Assembly (NCBI GenBank): GCA_018819325.1
Contig: JAHJQJ010000043.1
Location: 1-21,128, forward strand
DNA: 21,128 bases
Direction: 5' to 3'
Source: Patescibacteria group bacterium
GTDB lineage: Bacteria > Patescibacteriota > Microgenomatia > UBA1400 > MFAQ01
Shown here: positions 14,230 through 20,566 of the stretch, in pieces
How positions within the stretch are numbered: position 1 is the first letter of the stretch
Layout: every line of letters starts with the position of its first letter
Notes under the pieces: model-generated
The model's database searches: none
Seen by the model: the letters and a program-made list of their open reading frames with translations, nothing else
What the model was told of the DNA's origin: nothing
Program-made: the position numbers and the translations under genes

Positions 14230-15380
14230 GTAATCGTGTCGCCAAAAAAATAACCACCCCTTTTCAAAAATTTGCCCCCAATGCCGCTGTTTTGGTAATT
14301 AACATGATTGACCCTCAAGTTTCTACCATGAAAGTCTTTTTGGAAGCAATTAGCACAGCCAAAATTCCGTTTATCGCTATTGCCAACAAAATGGACGTGG
14401 TCAAAAAAACCAAGTTGGCTGAAATAGAAAAAACCCTCGGTCTTAAACTCACACCCACTTCAACCGCCAAAGGAACTGGTATTAAAAAACTTGTTACTCA
14501 AATCGAAAAAACCTTTAAAAAAGGTAGCAAGATTGTAGTCTTAGGCGTTTTTAATTCAGGCAAAACCAGCCTTATTTCTTGCCTTACTGGCAATGATCTA
14601 GAAATAGGTGACCTACCGGGAACCACTTCCGAATTTACAAAACACAAATGGGGTAATTACACCCTAATCGATACGGTTGGCCAGCTAATTGACATCAGTA
14701 AGCCAATGATGGTTAGCGTTGATCTATCTGATTGCAAAACTCTAGACAATAAAATAGAAAGAATCTTAAGGCAAGATGCTGAAGGAATTCTAGCAACTCT
14801 TGAAATAGCCGTCCCATCCATTAAAAAGGGGGTAAAAATTTTAAAAAAGCAGATAAAGGCGGGGAAAAAAATCATTGTCACTGGCGCCGGCGCTTCAGCC
14901 TTAGTAGCCATGGAAATGGCCGGCCAAGGAATGGAAACTGGTTTGCCTATTTTAGTTGCAACTAATAATTTAGCTGAAGCACAACCCGTCAGCTTCTCCA
15001 AGGGTATCGCCGAAGAAGAAGGCGCCCTAGCCCGTTATATCAATTTTATGGTCAACCAAGGTGATGTTGTCATCGGTATTTCCGCCAGTGGCGGAACCGG
15101 TTTTGTATACGATACTCTTAAAAGAGCCAAAAAGAAAAAGGCCATCACCATTGCCATTACTGAAAATTCAGACACACCAATGGGTAAAGCCGCCAATTTA
15201 ATTATTAAAAGTAACGCCAAACCTGAAGGCCCATCATCATCTAAAATTCAAGTAGCTCATTTAGCCATCGGACACGCCTTGATTATTGCTTTAGCTGATG
15301 AGCAAGGAATCACTGCTGACGGCTCCATTTCTTACATGCTACCAGAAAAAGTTTTGACCAAAAAAATGGGAATTAAGTAA
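14226..15380 (+). CDS. Circularly permuted GTPase fused to a MurQ/GKRP-like SIS domain
   Basis: A 384-aa two-domain protein. Residues 1-160 look like a GTPase with permuted motif order, as in YlqF/RsgA: G4 NKMD (54-57), G5-like STAKG (79-83), G1 GVFNSGKTS (107-115), a DLPGTT stretch (129-134) resembling G2, and G3 DTVGQ (149-153). Residues about 185-360 are a SIS domain closest to MurNAc-6-phosphate etherase (MurQ) and glucokinase regulatory protein: VTGAGASALVAMEMAG (218-233), GIAEEEGALARYI (260-272, where MurQ has its catalytic Glu), DVVIGISASGGTGFVYDTLKRA (280-301), and KPEGPSSSKIQVAHLAIGHAL (cf. GPE-I-GSTRMKAGTAQK). I know no described protein with this pairing. A GTP-controlled sugar-phosphate enzyme or sensor is an inference. 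It overlaps trxB tail-to-tail by 8 nt. Confidence 0.82.
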   Translation: MSNRVAKKITTPFQKFAPNAAVLVINMIDPQVSTMKVFLEAISTAKIPFIAIANKMDVVKKTKLAEIEKTLGLKLTPTSTAKGTGIKKLVTQIEKTFKKGSKIVVLGVFNSGKTSLISCLTGNDLEIGDLPGTTSEFTKHKWGNYTLIDTVGQLIDISKPMMVSVDLSDCKTLDNKIERILRQDAEGILATLEIAVPSIKKGVKILKKQIKAGKKIIVTGAGASALVAMEMAGQGMETGLPILVATNNLAEAQPVSFSKGIAEEEGALARYINFMVNQGDVVIGISASGGTGFVYDTLKRAKKKKAITIAITENSDTPMGKAANLIIKSNAKPEGPSSSKIQVAHLAIGHALIIALADEQGITADGSISYMLPEKVLTKKMGIK

Positions 15381-16287
15381 TTTGACTTAGATACTTCTCC
15401 ACATCCAGCGCCGCCATGCAACCCATCCCCGCCGCCGTTACCGCCTGCTTATATCTAAAATCCACCACATCTCCCGCCCCAAACACACCCCTTAACGAAG
15501 TCTGCGTCGGCAAATCAGTCTTACCCGTCACCAAATATCCATTCTCATCAAGCTCCAACTGACCCTCAAACAAACTTGTTTCCGGTAAATGCCCAATGGC
15601 CAAAAACAGACCATCGGCCAACAACTCCTTTTCTTCACCTGTTTTAACATCCTTTACCTTTATCTTCTCTAATTTTTGCTCCCCCACTACCCCCACCACT
15701 TCACTATTCCAAGTTACCTCAACACCACTCAATGCCTTATCCTGCATTATCTTACTAGCTCTTAATTTATCCCCCCTATAAATTAACCCAACACTTTTTG
15801 ACTGCCTTTTTAAAGCCATCACTTCCTCCATAGCCGTATCTCCACCACCTACTACATAAGTTACCTTGTCTTTAAAAAACGCCGCATCACACACAGCACA
15901 GGTACTCGCTCCCCGCCCCAACAGTTTCTCCTCACCCACTCCAAGCATCCGCGCCCTAGCCCCGGTAGACACAATCACAACTTTCGCTACATATTCTTTC
16001 TCATTTACCCAAACTTTCTTAACTTCCTCTTGAAAATCTATTTTTGTCACATCCTTGTTCTCAATCTCCGCCCCAAACTTTTCTGCTTGAGCTCTCATAT
16101 CTTCCATTAATTTGGGTCCCATAATCCCACTAGAAAACCCAGGATAATTTTCCACCTCAGTCGTCCACATCAACTGACCACCAGCTTGCTCCCCCGCCAG
16201 TATTAACGGCTTCAACCCCGCCCTAGCCAAATAAATACCGGCCGTATACCCCGCCGGCCCTGCCCCAATAATAATTACATCTCTCAT
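15373..16287 (-). CDS. trxB: Thioredoxin reductase
   Basis: A 304-aa FAD- and NADPH-dependent reductase of thioredoxin. FAD site GAGPAGYTAGIYLARAG (8-24), TTEVENYPGF (42-51), redox pair C130-A-V-C133 (family usually CATC), NADPH site VVGGGDTAMEE (145-155) and the C-terminal FAD motif GVFGAGDVVD. Length normal. The ATG at 16287 begins directly at the MRDVIIIGAGPAG strand and lies 2 nt after the trxA stop, so the two are cotranslated. The T to V change inside CxxC is the only oddity. It gives this cell a complete NADPH-to-thioredoxin relay. Confidence 0.96.
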   Translation of the reverse strand: MRDVIIIGAGPAGYTAGIYLARAGLKPLILAGEQAGGQLMWTTEVENYPGFSSGIMGPKLMEDMRAQAEKFGAEIENKDVTKIDFQEEVKKVWVNEKEYVAKVVIVSTGARARMLGVGEEKLLGRGASTCAVCDAAFFKDKVTYVVGGGDTAMEEVMALKRQSKSVGLIYRGDKLRASKIMQDKALSGVEVTWNSEVVGVVGEQKLEKIKVKDVKTGEEKELLADGLFLAIGHLPETSLFEGQLELDENGYLVTGKTDLPTQTSLRGVFGAGDVVDFRYKQAVTAAGMGCMAALDVEKYLSQIT

Positions 16288-16289
16288 AT

Positions 16290-16610
16290 TTACAACTGTT
16301 TCTTCAACATTTCTTCATAACCCGCTTTGCCAGCAAACCCAGTTTTTCTATCTACTTCCTTACCATTTTTAAACATAATCACTGTGGGGATACTCATTAC
16401 CCCAAACTTACCCGCCGTCTCTTGATTCTGATCCACATCCACCTTACCTATCACCACCTTGTCTTTATACTCCCCCGCCAACTCATCAATGATCGGAGCC
16501 GCCATCTTGCAAGGACCGCACCACTCAGCAAAAAAATCTACCAACACCGGCAACTTGCTTTTAATAACCTTCTCTTTAAAATCTTGATCACTAAAATGTA
16601 CTGCACTCAT
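16290..16610 (-). CDS. trxA: Thioredoxin
   Basis: A 106-aa single-domain thioredoxin with active site WCGPC (30-34; Cys31 and Cys34), the buried Asp in LVDFFAEW (D25), the cis-proline loop SIPTVIMF and the closing GFAGKAGYEEML. It reduces protein disulfides in the cytoplasm (no signal peptide). It sits first in a trxA-trxB pair with a 2-nt gap. Upstream is an AT-rich stretch without a clear -35. A TAATAC lies 5 nt before the ATG and could be the -10. Confidence 0.96.
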   Translation of the reverse strand: MSAVHFSDQDFKEKVIKSKLPVLVDFFAEWCGPCKMAAPIIDELAGEYKDKVVIGKVDVDQNQETAGKFGVMSIPTVIMFKNGKEVDRKTGFAGKAGYEEMLKKQL

Positions 16611-16643
16611 TGTTTGTATTATTTAATTATTAATTTATAATTT

Positions 16644-16688
16644 AAAAATTCTCATCGGACACTGTTGCTTCCTAGCGACTGTTCAGAT
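16644..16688 (-). terminator. Possible intrinsic terminator formed by palindromic element A
   Basis: Read on the minus strand, the hairpin lies about 33 nt after the stop of the 184-aa membrane protein gene and is followed by GAGAA then TTTTT. The U-run begins 5 nt after the stem, a little far for a textbook terminator. It would end transcripts from the pth/MFS side before trxA. Confidence 0.4.
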
Positions 16689-16702
16689 GTGTGTTTTTTC
16701 GG
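16644..16702. repeat. Palindromic repeat element, copy A (intergenic)
   Basis: Between trxA and the 184-aa membrane protein gene. Minus-strand reading: CGAAAAAACAC, then arm ATCTGAACAGTCGCT, loop AGGA, arm AGCAACAGTGTCCGAT, then GAGAATTTTT. The hairpin (16654-16688) pairs over about 15 bp with three mismatches and one bulge. Copy B (18982-19045, inside pth) shares CGAAAAA-CACA, TCTGAACAGT, ACAGT-CCGATGAG and the T-rich end, with a different inner stem. The two copies are clearly related. Confidence 0.7.
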
Positions 16703-16721
16703 GTATACCCCCCATGGTACC

Positions 16722-17276
16722 CTACAACCCTTTAACAATCAACAGATACAAAACAACCACAATCACAACAAACCACCTTTTCTCCTCCACATCCAACTTT
16801 CTCTTAATCATCCAAAACCAATTATCAAGCTTTTCCGGCACCTTAAAATAATCCCACACTAAATCAAATACCAAATGTGTCCCCAACCCCAACATAAACC
16901 CCCTACCAAAAGCACCAGTCACACTACTTAATGTAAAAAACCCCATTACCAACCACACCAACAAAAACAGGGCACTCTTCATCACCAGTCTTGATTTTTT
17001 CTGCCTTTCTTCCAAAACAAAAATCAGCCCTGACTTAATATTTTTTTTCTGTAAAACTTCTTTAAGTTTTACATCAAACACCTTCGATGGCTCCATAACT
17101 GCCAACTGAATCAACCAATCAAAAAACACAAAAATAAACCCCAGCACACCACCCAGCCACCACCACAACACTCCTACTCCAAACACCCATCGCCCGGTCA
17201 TTAACCTAAAGCCAGTCAACAACAACATCAAAGCAAACAAACACACCTGGTGCCAAACAACCTTCTTACTTTCCAT
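16722..17276 (-). CDS. Multi-pass membrane protein of unknown function (184 aa)
   Basis: About four to five hydrophobic segments: roughly residues 9-27 (VCLFALMLLLTGFRLMTG), 30-58 (rich in W and G), 98-122 (SALFLLVWLVMGFFTL), 126-143 (GFMLGLGTHLVFDLVWDYF) and 167-183 (WFVVIVVVLYLLIV). A charged cytoplasmic loop (about 62-95, PSKVFDVKLKEVLQKKNIKS...) sits in the middle. The GLGTHLVFDLVWDY segment carries intramembrane His, Asp and Asp residues that could bind a metal, but I cannot assign a family. It follows the 111-aa gene by 21 nt and probably shares its transcript. Confidence 0.65.
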   Translation of the reverse strand: MESKKVVWHQVCLFALMLLLTGFRLMTGRWVFGVGVLWWWLGGVLGFIFVFFDWLIQLAVMEPSKVFDVKLKEVLQKKNIKSGLIFVLEERQKKSRLVMKSALFLLVWLVMGFFTLSSVTGAFGRGFMLGLGTHLVFDLVWDYFKVPEKLDNWFWMIKRKLDVEEKRWFVVIVVVLYLLIVKGL

Positions 17277-17297
17277 ACCTTAACTTTAGCAGAAAAC

Positions 17298-17633
17298 CTA
17301 AACCTTTTTCTTTTCTTCCTTCAACTGCTTTAGCTTCCACATAAAAAGTTTCCCCCTGTTTTTAACCTCATAAGCATCCTTTACAAAATTTTTAGCATCT
17401 TCCACCAGGTATCTGGGGGTATTTTTTACCAACCTCATATATAAACTTGTGTGAGCCGTATCCTCTAGCTCCAAAGCCAACCTGTACGCATAGTCCTGCC
17501 ACTCCCTACTTATTCGCCTTTGCTTACCACCCTCTTGCTCCATCTCATCCGTATACTTATCCAAAACCTGTTGCATGGAACTAAACGCCTTCTTATTCAT
17601 ATCTTCATTATACCTACCATCTGTTCTTGTCAT
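17298..17633 (-). CDS. Hypothetical soluble protein (111 aa)
   Basis: A hydrophilic, mainly helical protein: DMNKKAFSSMQQVLDKYTDEMEQEGGKQRR, then SREWQDYAYRLALELEDTAHTSLYMRLVKNTPRYLVEDAKNFVKDAYEV, ending in a lysine-rich tail. The middle block (about 45-90) has the look of a conserved helical domain, but no family is recognised. Starts at ATG 17633 or 17600 (MNKK) are possible. A TAGATT 6 nt before the first favours it weakly, though no -35 matches. It lies between the MFS permease and the 184-aa membrane protein on the same strand. Confidence 0.6.
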   Translation of the reverse strand: MTRTDGRYNEDMNKKAFSSMQQVLDKYTDEMEQEGGKQRRISREWQDYAYRLALELEDTAHTSLYMRLVKNTPRYLVEDAKNFVKDAYEVKNRGKLFMWKLKQLKEEKKKV

Positions 17634-17685
17634 CCCACCAATCTACCTACGCGATCGCGTCACTGGTTTGGTAATTATGTTTACC

Positions 17686-18885
17686 TTAACTCTCCTTTGC
17701 CAATTTCATTGTTAACAAAACACCAAAAGCAGACAGTCCAAATATCCCCCACCATCGCCAACCGAAGCCCAACACCAACAACACTACTCCACTGACCACA
17801 ACGATTGCCAAAGAATATACCACCTCTCTATAAACATAAAACCTTAGCCCACCAGCTTTTTTACCCGCCGAGCATACATACCCCCCAAACGGAATCCAAT
17901 AAAGAGGCGCAATCAACTTGGTCACCAGATCAATCGAAAACAAGCCTATTAAATTTCCAAAACCTGCTCTTAAAACCCTTGTTACAGCAAATAATCCCCC
18001 AAACCACCAAAACATCTTTTCATCTTCTTTACCACCCACAGCTCTTTTTTTATCAAACCACCTACTAGCCAACAACACCGTTAAAACCGAGAAAAACATA
18101 GTTACCGAAATAAGCCCACCCAACACCTCCAAACTCCCTATCATTAAAAAAATGTACAACGGCCAATAAAAACTAGTTACAAAACCATCCATCCCTTCAC
18201 CCACAAAACTCATCACCAAATGTCTATTTTTAATATCTTTAAACCAACTCTTGAACCCCGCCCAACTCACCCCTCCATCATGCTGGTGATGTTTCATATA
18301 AAAAAGCGGCACCGTTGATACAGAAATAATTACCACCCCGACCGCAAACAATGTTTTAAATCCAAAAACTTGAGCTACTACTCCACCAACTACCGGAGCC
18401 AATATCGCCCCGCCTCTTTCCAACAAAGTCACAATTCCCATTTCTTTACCAAAACTCTTATGTTCACCATCCACCGCCAAAATTGAAAGCCTAGACAACC
18501 AATAAAAGGGAATAGAAAAAGAAGTAATTAAAGCCATAGCAACAACCAACATCAACGAACCATCAATTAAAGAAGGCAACAAATAATACAAAACTGTTAA
18601 AAAACTTCCCAACAACACACTCCATCTAAAACTTAACTTGTTGACCAATCCACCCACCCAAATAGTCACCAAAGCAATTAACAATCTCTGAATCAGCATG
18701 TACCCCGCCACCAACTGCAAACCACCAATCATCCCCCCCCAATCAGCACCTATCTTATAAATATATATTGGCACAAATAAACCCAGCATACTCATCCCCA
18801 AACCTCTTAGTAATACATTCCAGTACATCGAGATTAAAGAATCAGTTTTTCCTGCCCGCGAACCCAGCCTTTCACTTAAATGCAT
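17686..18885 (-). CDS. Major facilitator superfamily permease
   Basis: A 399-aa protein with about 11-12 hydrophobic helices. A central charged loop (MKHHQHDGGVSWAGFKSWFKDIKNRH, about 197-222) separates two six-helix halves, and SRWFDKKRAVGGKE corresponds to the loop 8-9 region. The stretch GKEMGIVTLLERGGAILAPVVGGVVAQVFGFKTLF resembles the MFS helix 5 antiporter-type motif. The substrate cannot be read from sequence. A good Shine-Dalgarno, AGGAG (18891-18895), lies 5 nt before the ATG, inside the end of pth, which the gene overlaps by 10 nt. That SD is one of very few in the window, fitting an internal operon gene that cannot start leaderless. Confidence 0.85.
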   Translation of the reverse strand: MHLSERLGSRAGKTDSLISMYWNVLLRGLGMSMLGLFVPIYIYKIGADWGGMIGGLQLVAGYMLIQRLLIALVTIWVGGLVNKLSFRWSVLLGSFLTVLYYLLPSLIDGSLMLVVAMALITSFSIPFYWLSRLSILAVDGEHKSFGKEMGIVTLLERGGAILAPVVGGVVAQVFGFKTLFAVGVVIISVSTVPLFYMKHHQHDGGVSWAGFKSWFKDIKNRHLVMSFVGEGMDGFVTSFYWPLYIFLMIGSLEVLGGLISVTMFFSVLTVLLASRWFDKKRAVGGKEDEKMFWWFGGLFAVTRVLRAGFGNLIGLFSIDLVTKLIAPLYWIPFGGYVCSAGKKAGGLRFYVYREVVYSLAIVVVSGVVLLVLGFGWRWWGIFGLSAFGVLLTMKLAKES

Positions 18886-19454
18886 ATTTTCTCCTTTATT
18901 TCTTTTACAACCCTCCCCAGCACCCCATCTAATATCTCGTTTTCTTCCTTACCAAATCTCCCCAACACATAATCCGCACCAGAAAAATCACTCATCGGAA
19001 CTGTCTTCGATTTTGATCGAAACTGTTCAGACTGTGTGATTTTTCGTCCACGATTATCAATTCCCACCCTTACCCTCCAAAACTCTTTATCTCCCAGTTC
19101 CTTTTCCACCGACAAAATTCCATTGTGAACTTTCGGCCCCACTCCTTTCTGAATCTTATACTCCCCCAGTTTCAAATCCAAATCATCATGCACCACATAC
19201 AAATTATCTAAATCAATTTTATAAAACCTAACCATCTTAGCCACCGCCCTCCCACTTTCATTCATAAAAGTTGTAGGCTTCACCAACACCACATCTTCCC
19301 CCCCGTCATTCCCGCGCAGGCGGGAATCCATATAATTTTTGTTTTTATTCCATTTCTCTTCACCAATTAGCCCATCCACCACCATAAATCCAACATTATG
19401 CCTAGTCCCTTTATACTTCTCTCCAATGTTCCCCAACCCCACAACAAGTTTCAT
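18876..19454 (-). CDS. pth: Peptidyl-tRNA hydrolase containing two in-frame palindromic repeats
   Basis: Pth frees tRNA from prematurely released peptidyl-tRNAs. Active-site residues are in place: Asn9 (VVGLGNIG), His19 (TRHNVGF), Asn65 (FMNESGRAV), Asp90 (VVHDDLDL) and Asn111 (GPKVHNGI). The length, 192, is normal. Two segments look foreign. Residues 42-51 (MDSRLRGNDG) are encoded by a GC-rich hairpin repeat in the strand before LVKPTTFMN. Residues 137-158 (RKITQSEQFRSKSKTVPMSDFS) are encoded by the 64-nt palindromic element B, placed between VRVGIDNRG and ADYVLGRF, where the family has a variable loop of about 6-12 residues. Both lie in surface regions and keep the frame, so the enzyme is probably functional. 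A TAGAAT 6 nt before the ATG suggests a leaderless start. Confidence 0.93.
   Translation of the reverse strand: MKLVVGLGNIGEKYKGTRHNVGFMVVDGLIGEEKWNKNKNYMDSRLRGNDGGEDVVLVKPTTFMNESGRAVAKMVRFYKIDLDNLYVVHDDLDLKLGEYKIQKGVGPKVHNGILSVEKELGDKEFWRVRVGIDNRGRKITQSEQFRSKSKTVPMSDFSGADYVLGRFGKEENEILDGVLGRVVKEIKEKICI
18982..19045. repeat. Palindromic repeat element, copy B (inside pth)
   Basis: A 64-nt palindrome. The perfect 10-bp ends are GAAAAATCAC and GTGATTTTTC. Inside them (minus strand) lie TCTGAACAGT against ACAGTTCCGA (8 of 10 pairs), then TTCGAT against ATCGAA around the loop CAAA, with one bulged G. Apart from the inner stem it matches intergenic copy A. It is read in frame as pth residues 137-158. 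Confidence 0.75.
19304..19331. repeat. GC-rich hairpin repeat (CATTCCCGC-type) inside pth
   Basis: ATTCCCGC (19308-19315), loop GCAG, GCGGGAAT (19320-19327), flanked by GTC and CCAT. This is the core of a short dispersed repeat that I recall from many unrelated bacterial genomes, where it yields SRxRGNDG-like peptides. Here it codes MDSRLRGND in Pth. Its base composition is far more GC-rich than its surroundings. Confidence 0.65.
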
Positions 19455-19456
19455 GA

Positions 19457-19466
19457 GATAATTCTA
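19457..19466. promoter_or_regulatory. Overlapping divergent -10 boxes between pth and the GT4 gene
   Basis: Plus strand: extended -10 TGAGATAAT (hexamer 19457-19462), 9 nt before the GT4 ATG. Minus strand: TAGAAT (19461-19466), 6 nt before the pth ATG. No convincing -35 for either. The two starts are only 17 nt apart. Confidence 0.4.
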
Positions 19467-19471
19467 CCAGT

Positions 19472-20566
19472 ATGCGCATATTAATCACCACCGCCACCTA
19501 TCCTCCCTCCGTCAACGGAGTTGCTTACCACGTTCAACTACTTTTCAACTCACTTACTCAACTAGGCCACAAGGTCATGGTTCTAGCCCCAGATAATCCC
19601 AATGTCGACATCCCAGAGGCCGGCATAATCCGTTACCCATCATTCTCAAGTCCCATTGCCGAAAACTACCCCATTGGCATTCCTCTCGTTTCTCTAGAAA
19701 AAATCAAGCGTTTCAAACCAGACATCATCCACACCCACCATCCTCTTATCATTGGCTCCCTATCTGCCTACCTAGCCAACAAACTTTCTATTCCCTTGTT
19801 TTTTACTAATCACACTCGTTACCAAGAATACATTAAATACTACCTTCCCATTGGTACAAAAATCACCGAAAAAATCTTCAACCACCACCTTAAAAACTTC
19901 AGTCAAAAAATTTCCCGTATCATCTGCCCCTCACCCACAATTCAACAATATCTCCAAAAAATAGGCATATTAAACACCAAAATCATCCCCAACGGCATCG
20001 ACCTCAACAACTTTCGCCCCAAAATCCAATCTCCCACCAACCTTAGCCTTATCTTCGTCGGCAGGTTAGAAAAAGAAAAAAGACCAACCAGTCTCATCTC
20101 ATTTGCACTTCAACTAAAAAAAACTACTCCCAATTTCCACTTAACCATAGTCGGTGATGGCAAACTCAAACCAATTTTAGAACAACAGGTTAAATCTCTA
20201 AATCTTAATAAAAATATCACCTTCACCGGCATCATTAGTCGTCCAAAACTCTCAAATTTACTCAACCAACACCATTTCTTTATTAGTTTTTCCACCTCCG
20301 AAGTTATGCCCCTAACCCACCTAGAGGCCCAGGCCTGCGGTCTACCTACTATTATCCCTAAAAACTCAGGTCTTAATAATTTTCTAAACAAAACCAACTC
20401 TATCATCGCTTCGTCAAACCATAAACAAACTTGCAAAGCAGTTGAAAATACCTTCACCAATAAAACCAAGTTTAACCAGCTATCCAAAAATAGTATTTCC
20501 AACGCCCAAAAATACTCTAGCCAAAACACCGCTCAACAAATTATCAAACTTTACCAAAAAAAATGA
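19472..20566 (+). CDS. Glycosyltransferase family 4 (GT-B fold)
   Basis: A 364-aa retaining-type glycosyltransferase moving a sugar from a nucleotide donor, probably for envelope glycolipid or glycan synthesis. N-terminal domain: ILITTATYPPSVNGVAYHVQ (3-22, acceptor-side glycine loop), PDIIHTHHPLIIG (83-95). C-terminal domain: IIPNGIDLNNF (171-181), FVGRLEKEKRP (195-205, phosphate-binding Arg/Lys), TIVGDG (225-230), and the EX7E motif EVMPLTHLE (277-285) followed by AQACGLPTIIP. Donor and acceptor cannot be told from sequence. Membrane-associated action is likely from family knowledge, but no transmembrane segment is present. It overlaps the following GT2 gene by 4 nt (ATGA). Confidence 0.93.
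   Translation: MRILITTATYPPSVNGVAYHVQLLFNSLTQLGHKVMVLAPDNPNVDIPEAGIIRYPSFSSPIAENYPIGIPLVSLEKIKRFKPDIIHTHHPLIIGSLSAYLANKLSIPLFFTNHTRYQEYIKYYLPIGTKITEKIFNHHLKNFSQKISRIICPSPTIQQYLQKIGILNTKIIPNGIDLNNFRPKIQSPTNLSLIFVGRLEKEKRPTSLISFALQLKKTTPNFHLTIVGDGKLKPILEQQVKSLNLNKNITFTGIISRPKLSNLLNQHHFFISFSTSEVMPLTHLEAQACGLPTIIPKNSGLNNFLNKTNSIIASSNHKQTCKAVENTFTNKTKFNQLSKNSISNAQKYSSQNTAQQIIKLYQKK

Noticed and set aside
16701..16722. GGGTATACCC palindrome and GGGTA/TACCC pairing next to repeat copy A
   Set aside because: Short, and not shared with copy B's flanks, so not part of the element on this evidence.
17649..17660. Perfect 12-bp palindrome ACGCGATCGCGT (contains the cyanobacterial HIP1 octamer) upstream of the 111-aa gene
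   Set aside because: Only one copy in the window, and a few 12-bp palindromes are expected by chance in 21 kb. Not enough to call an operator or HIP1.
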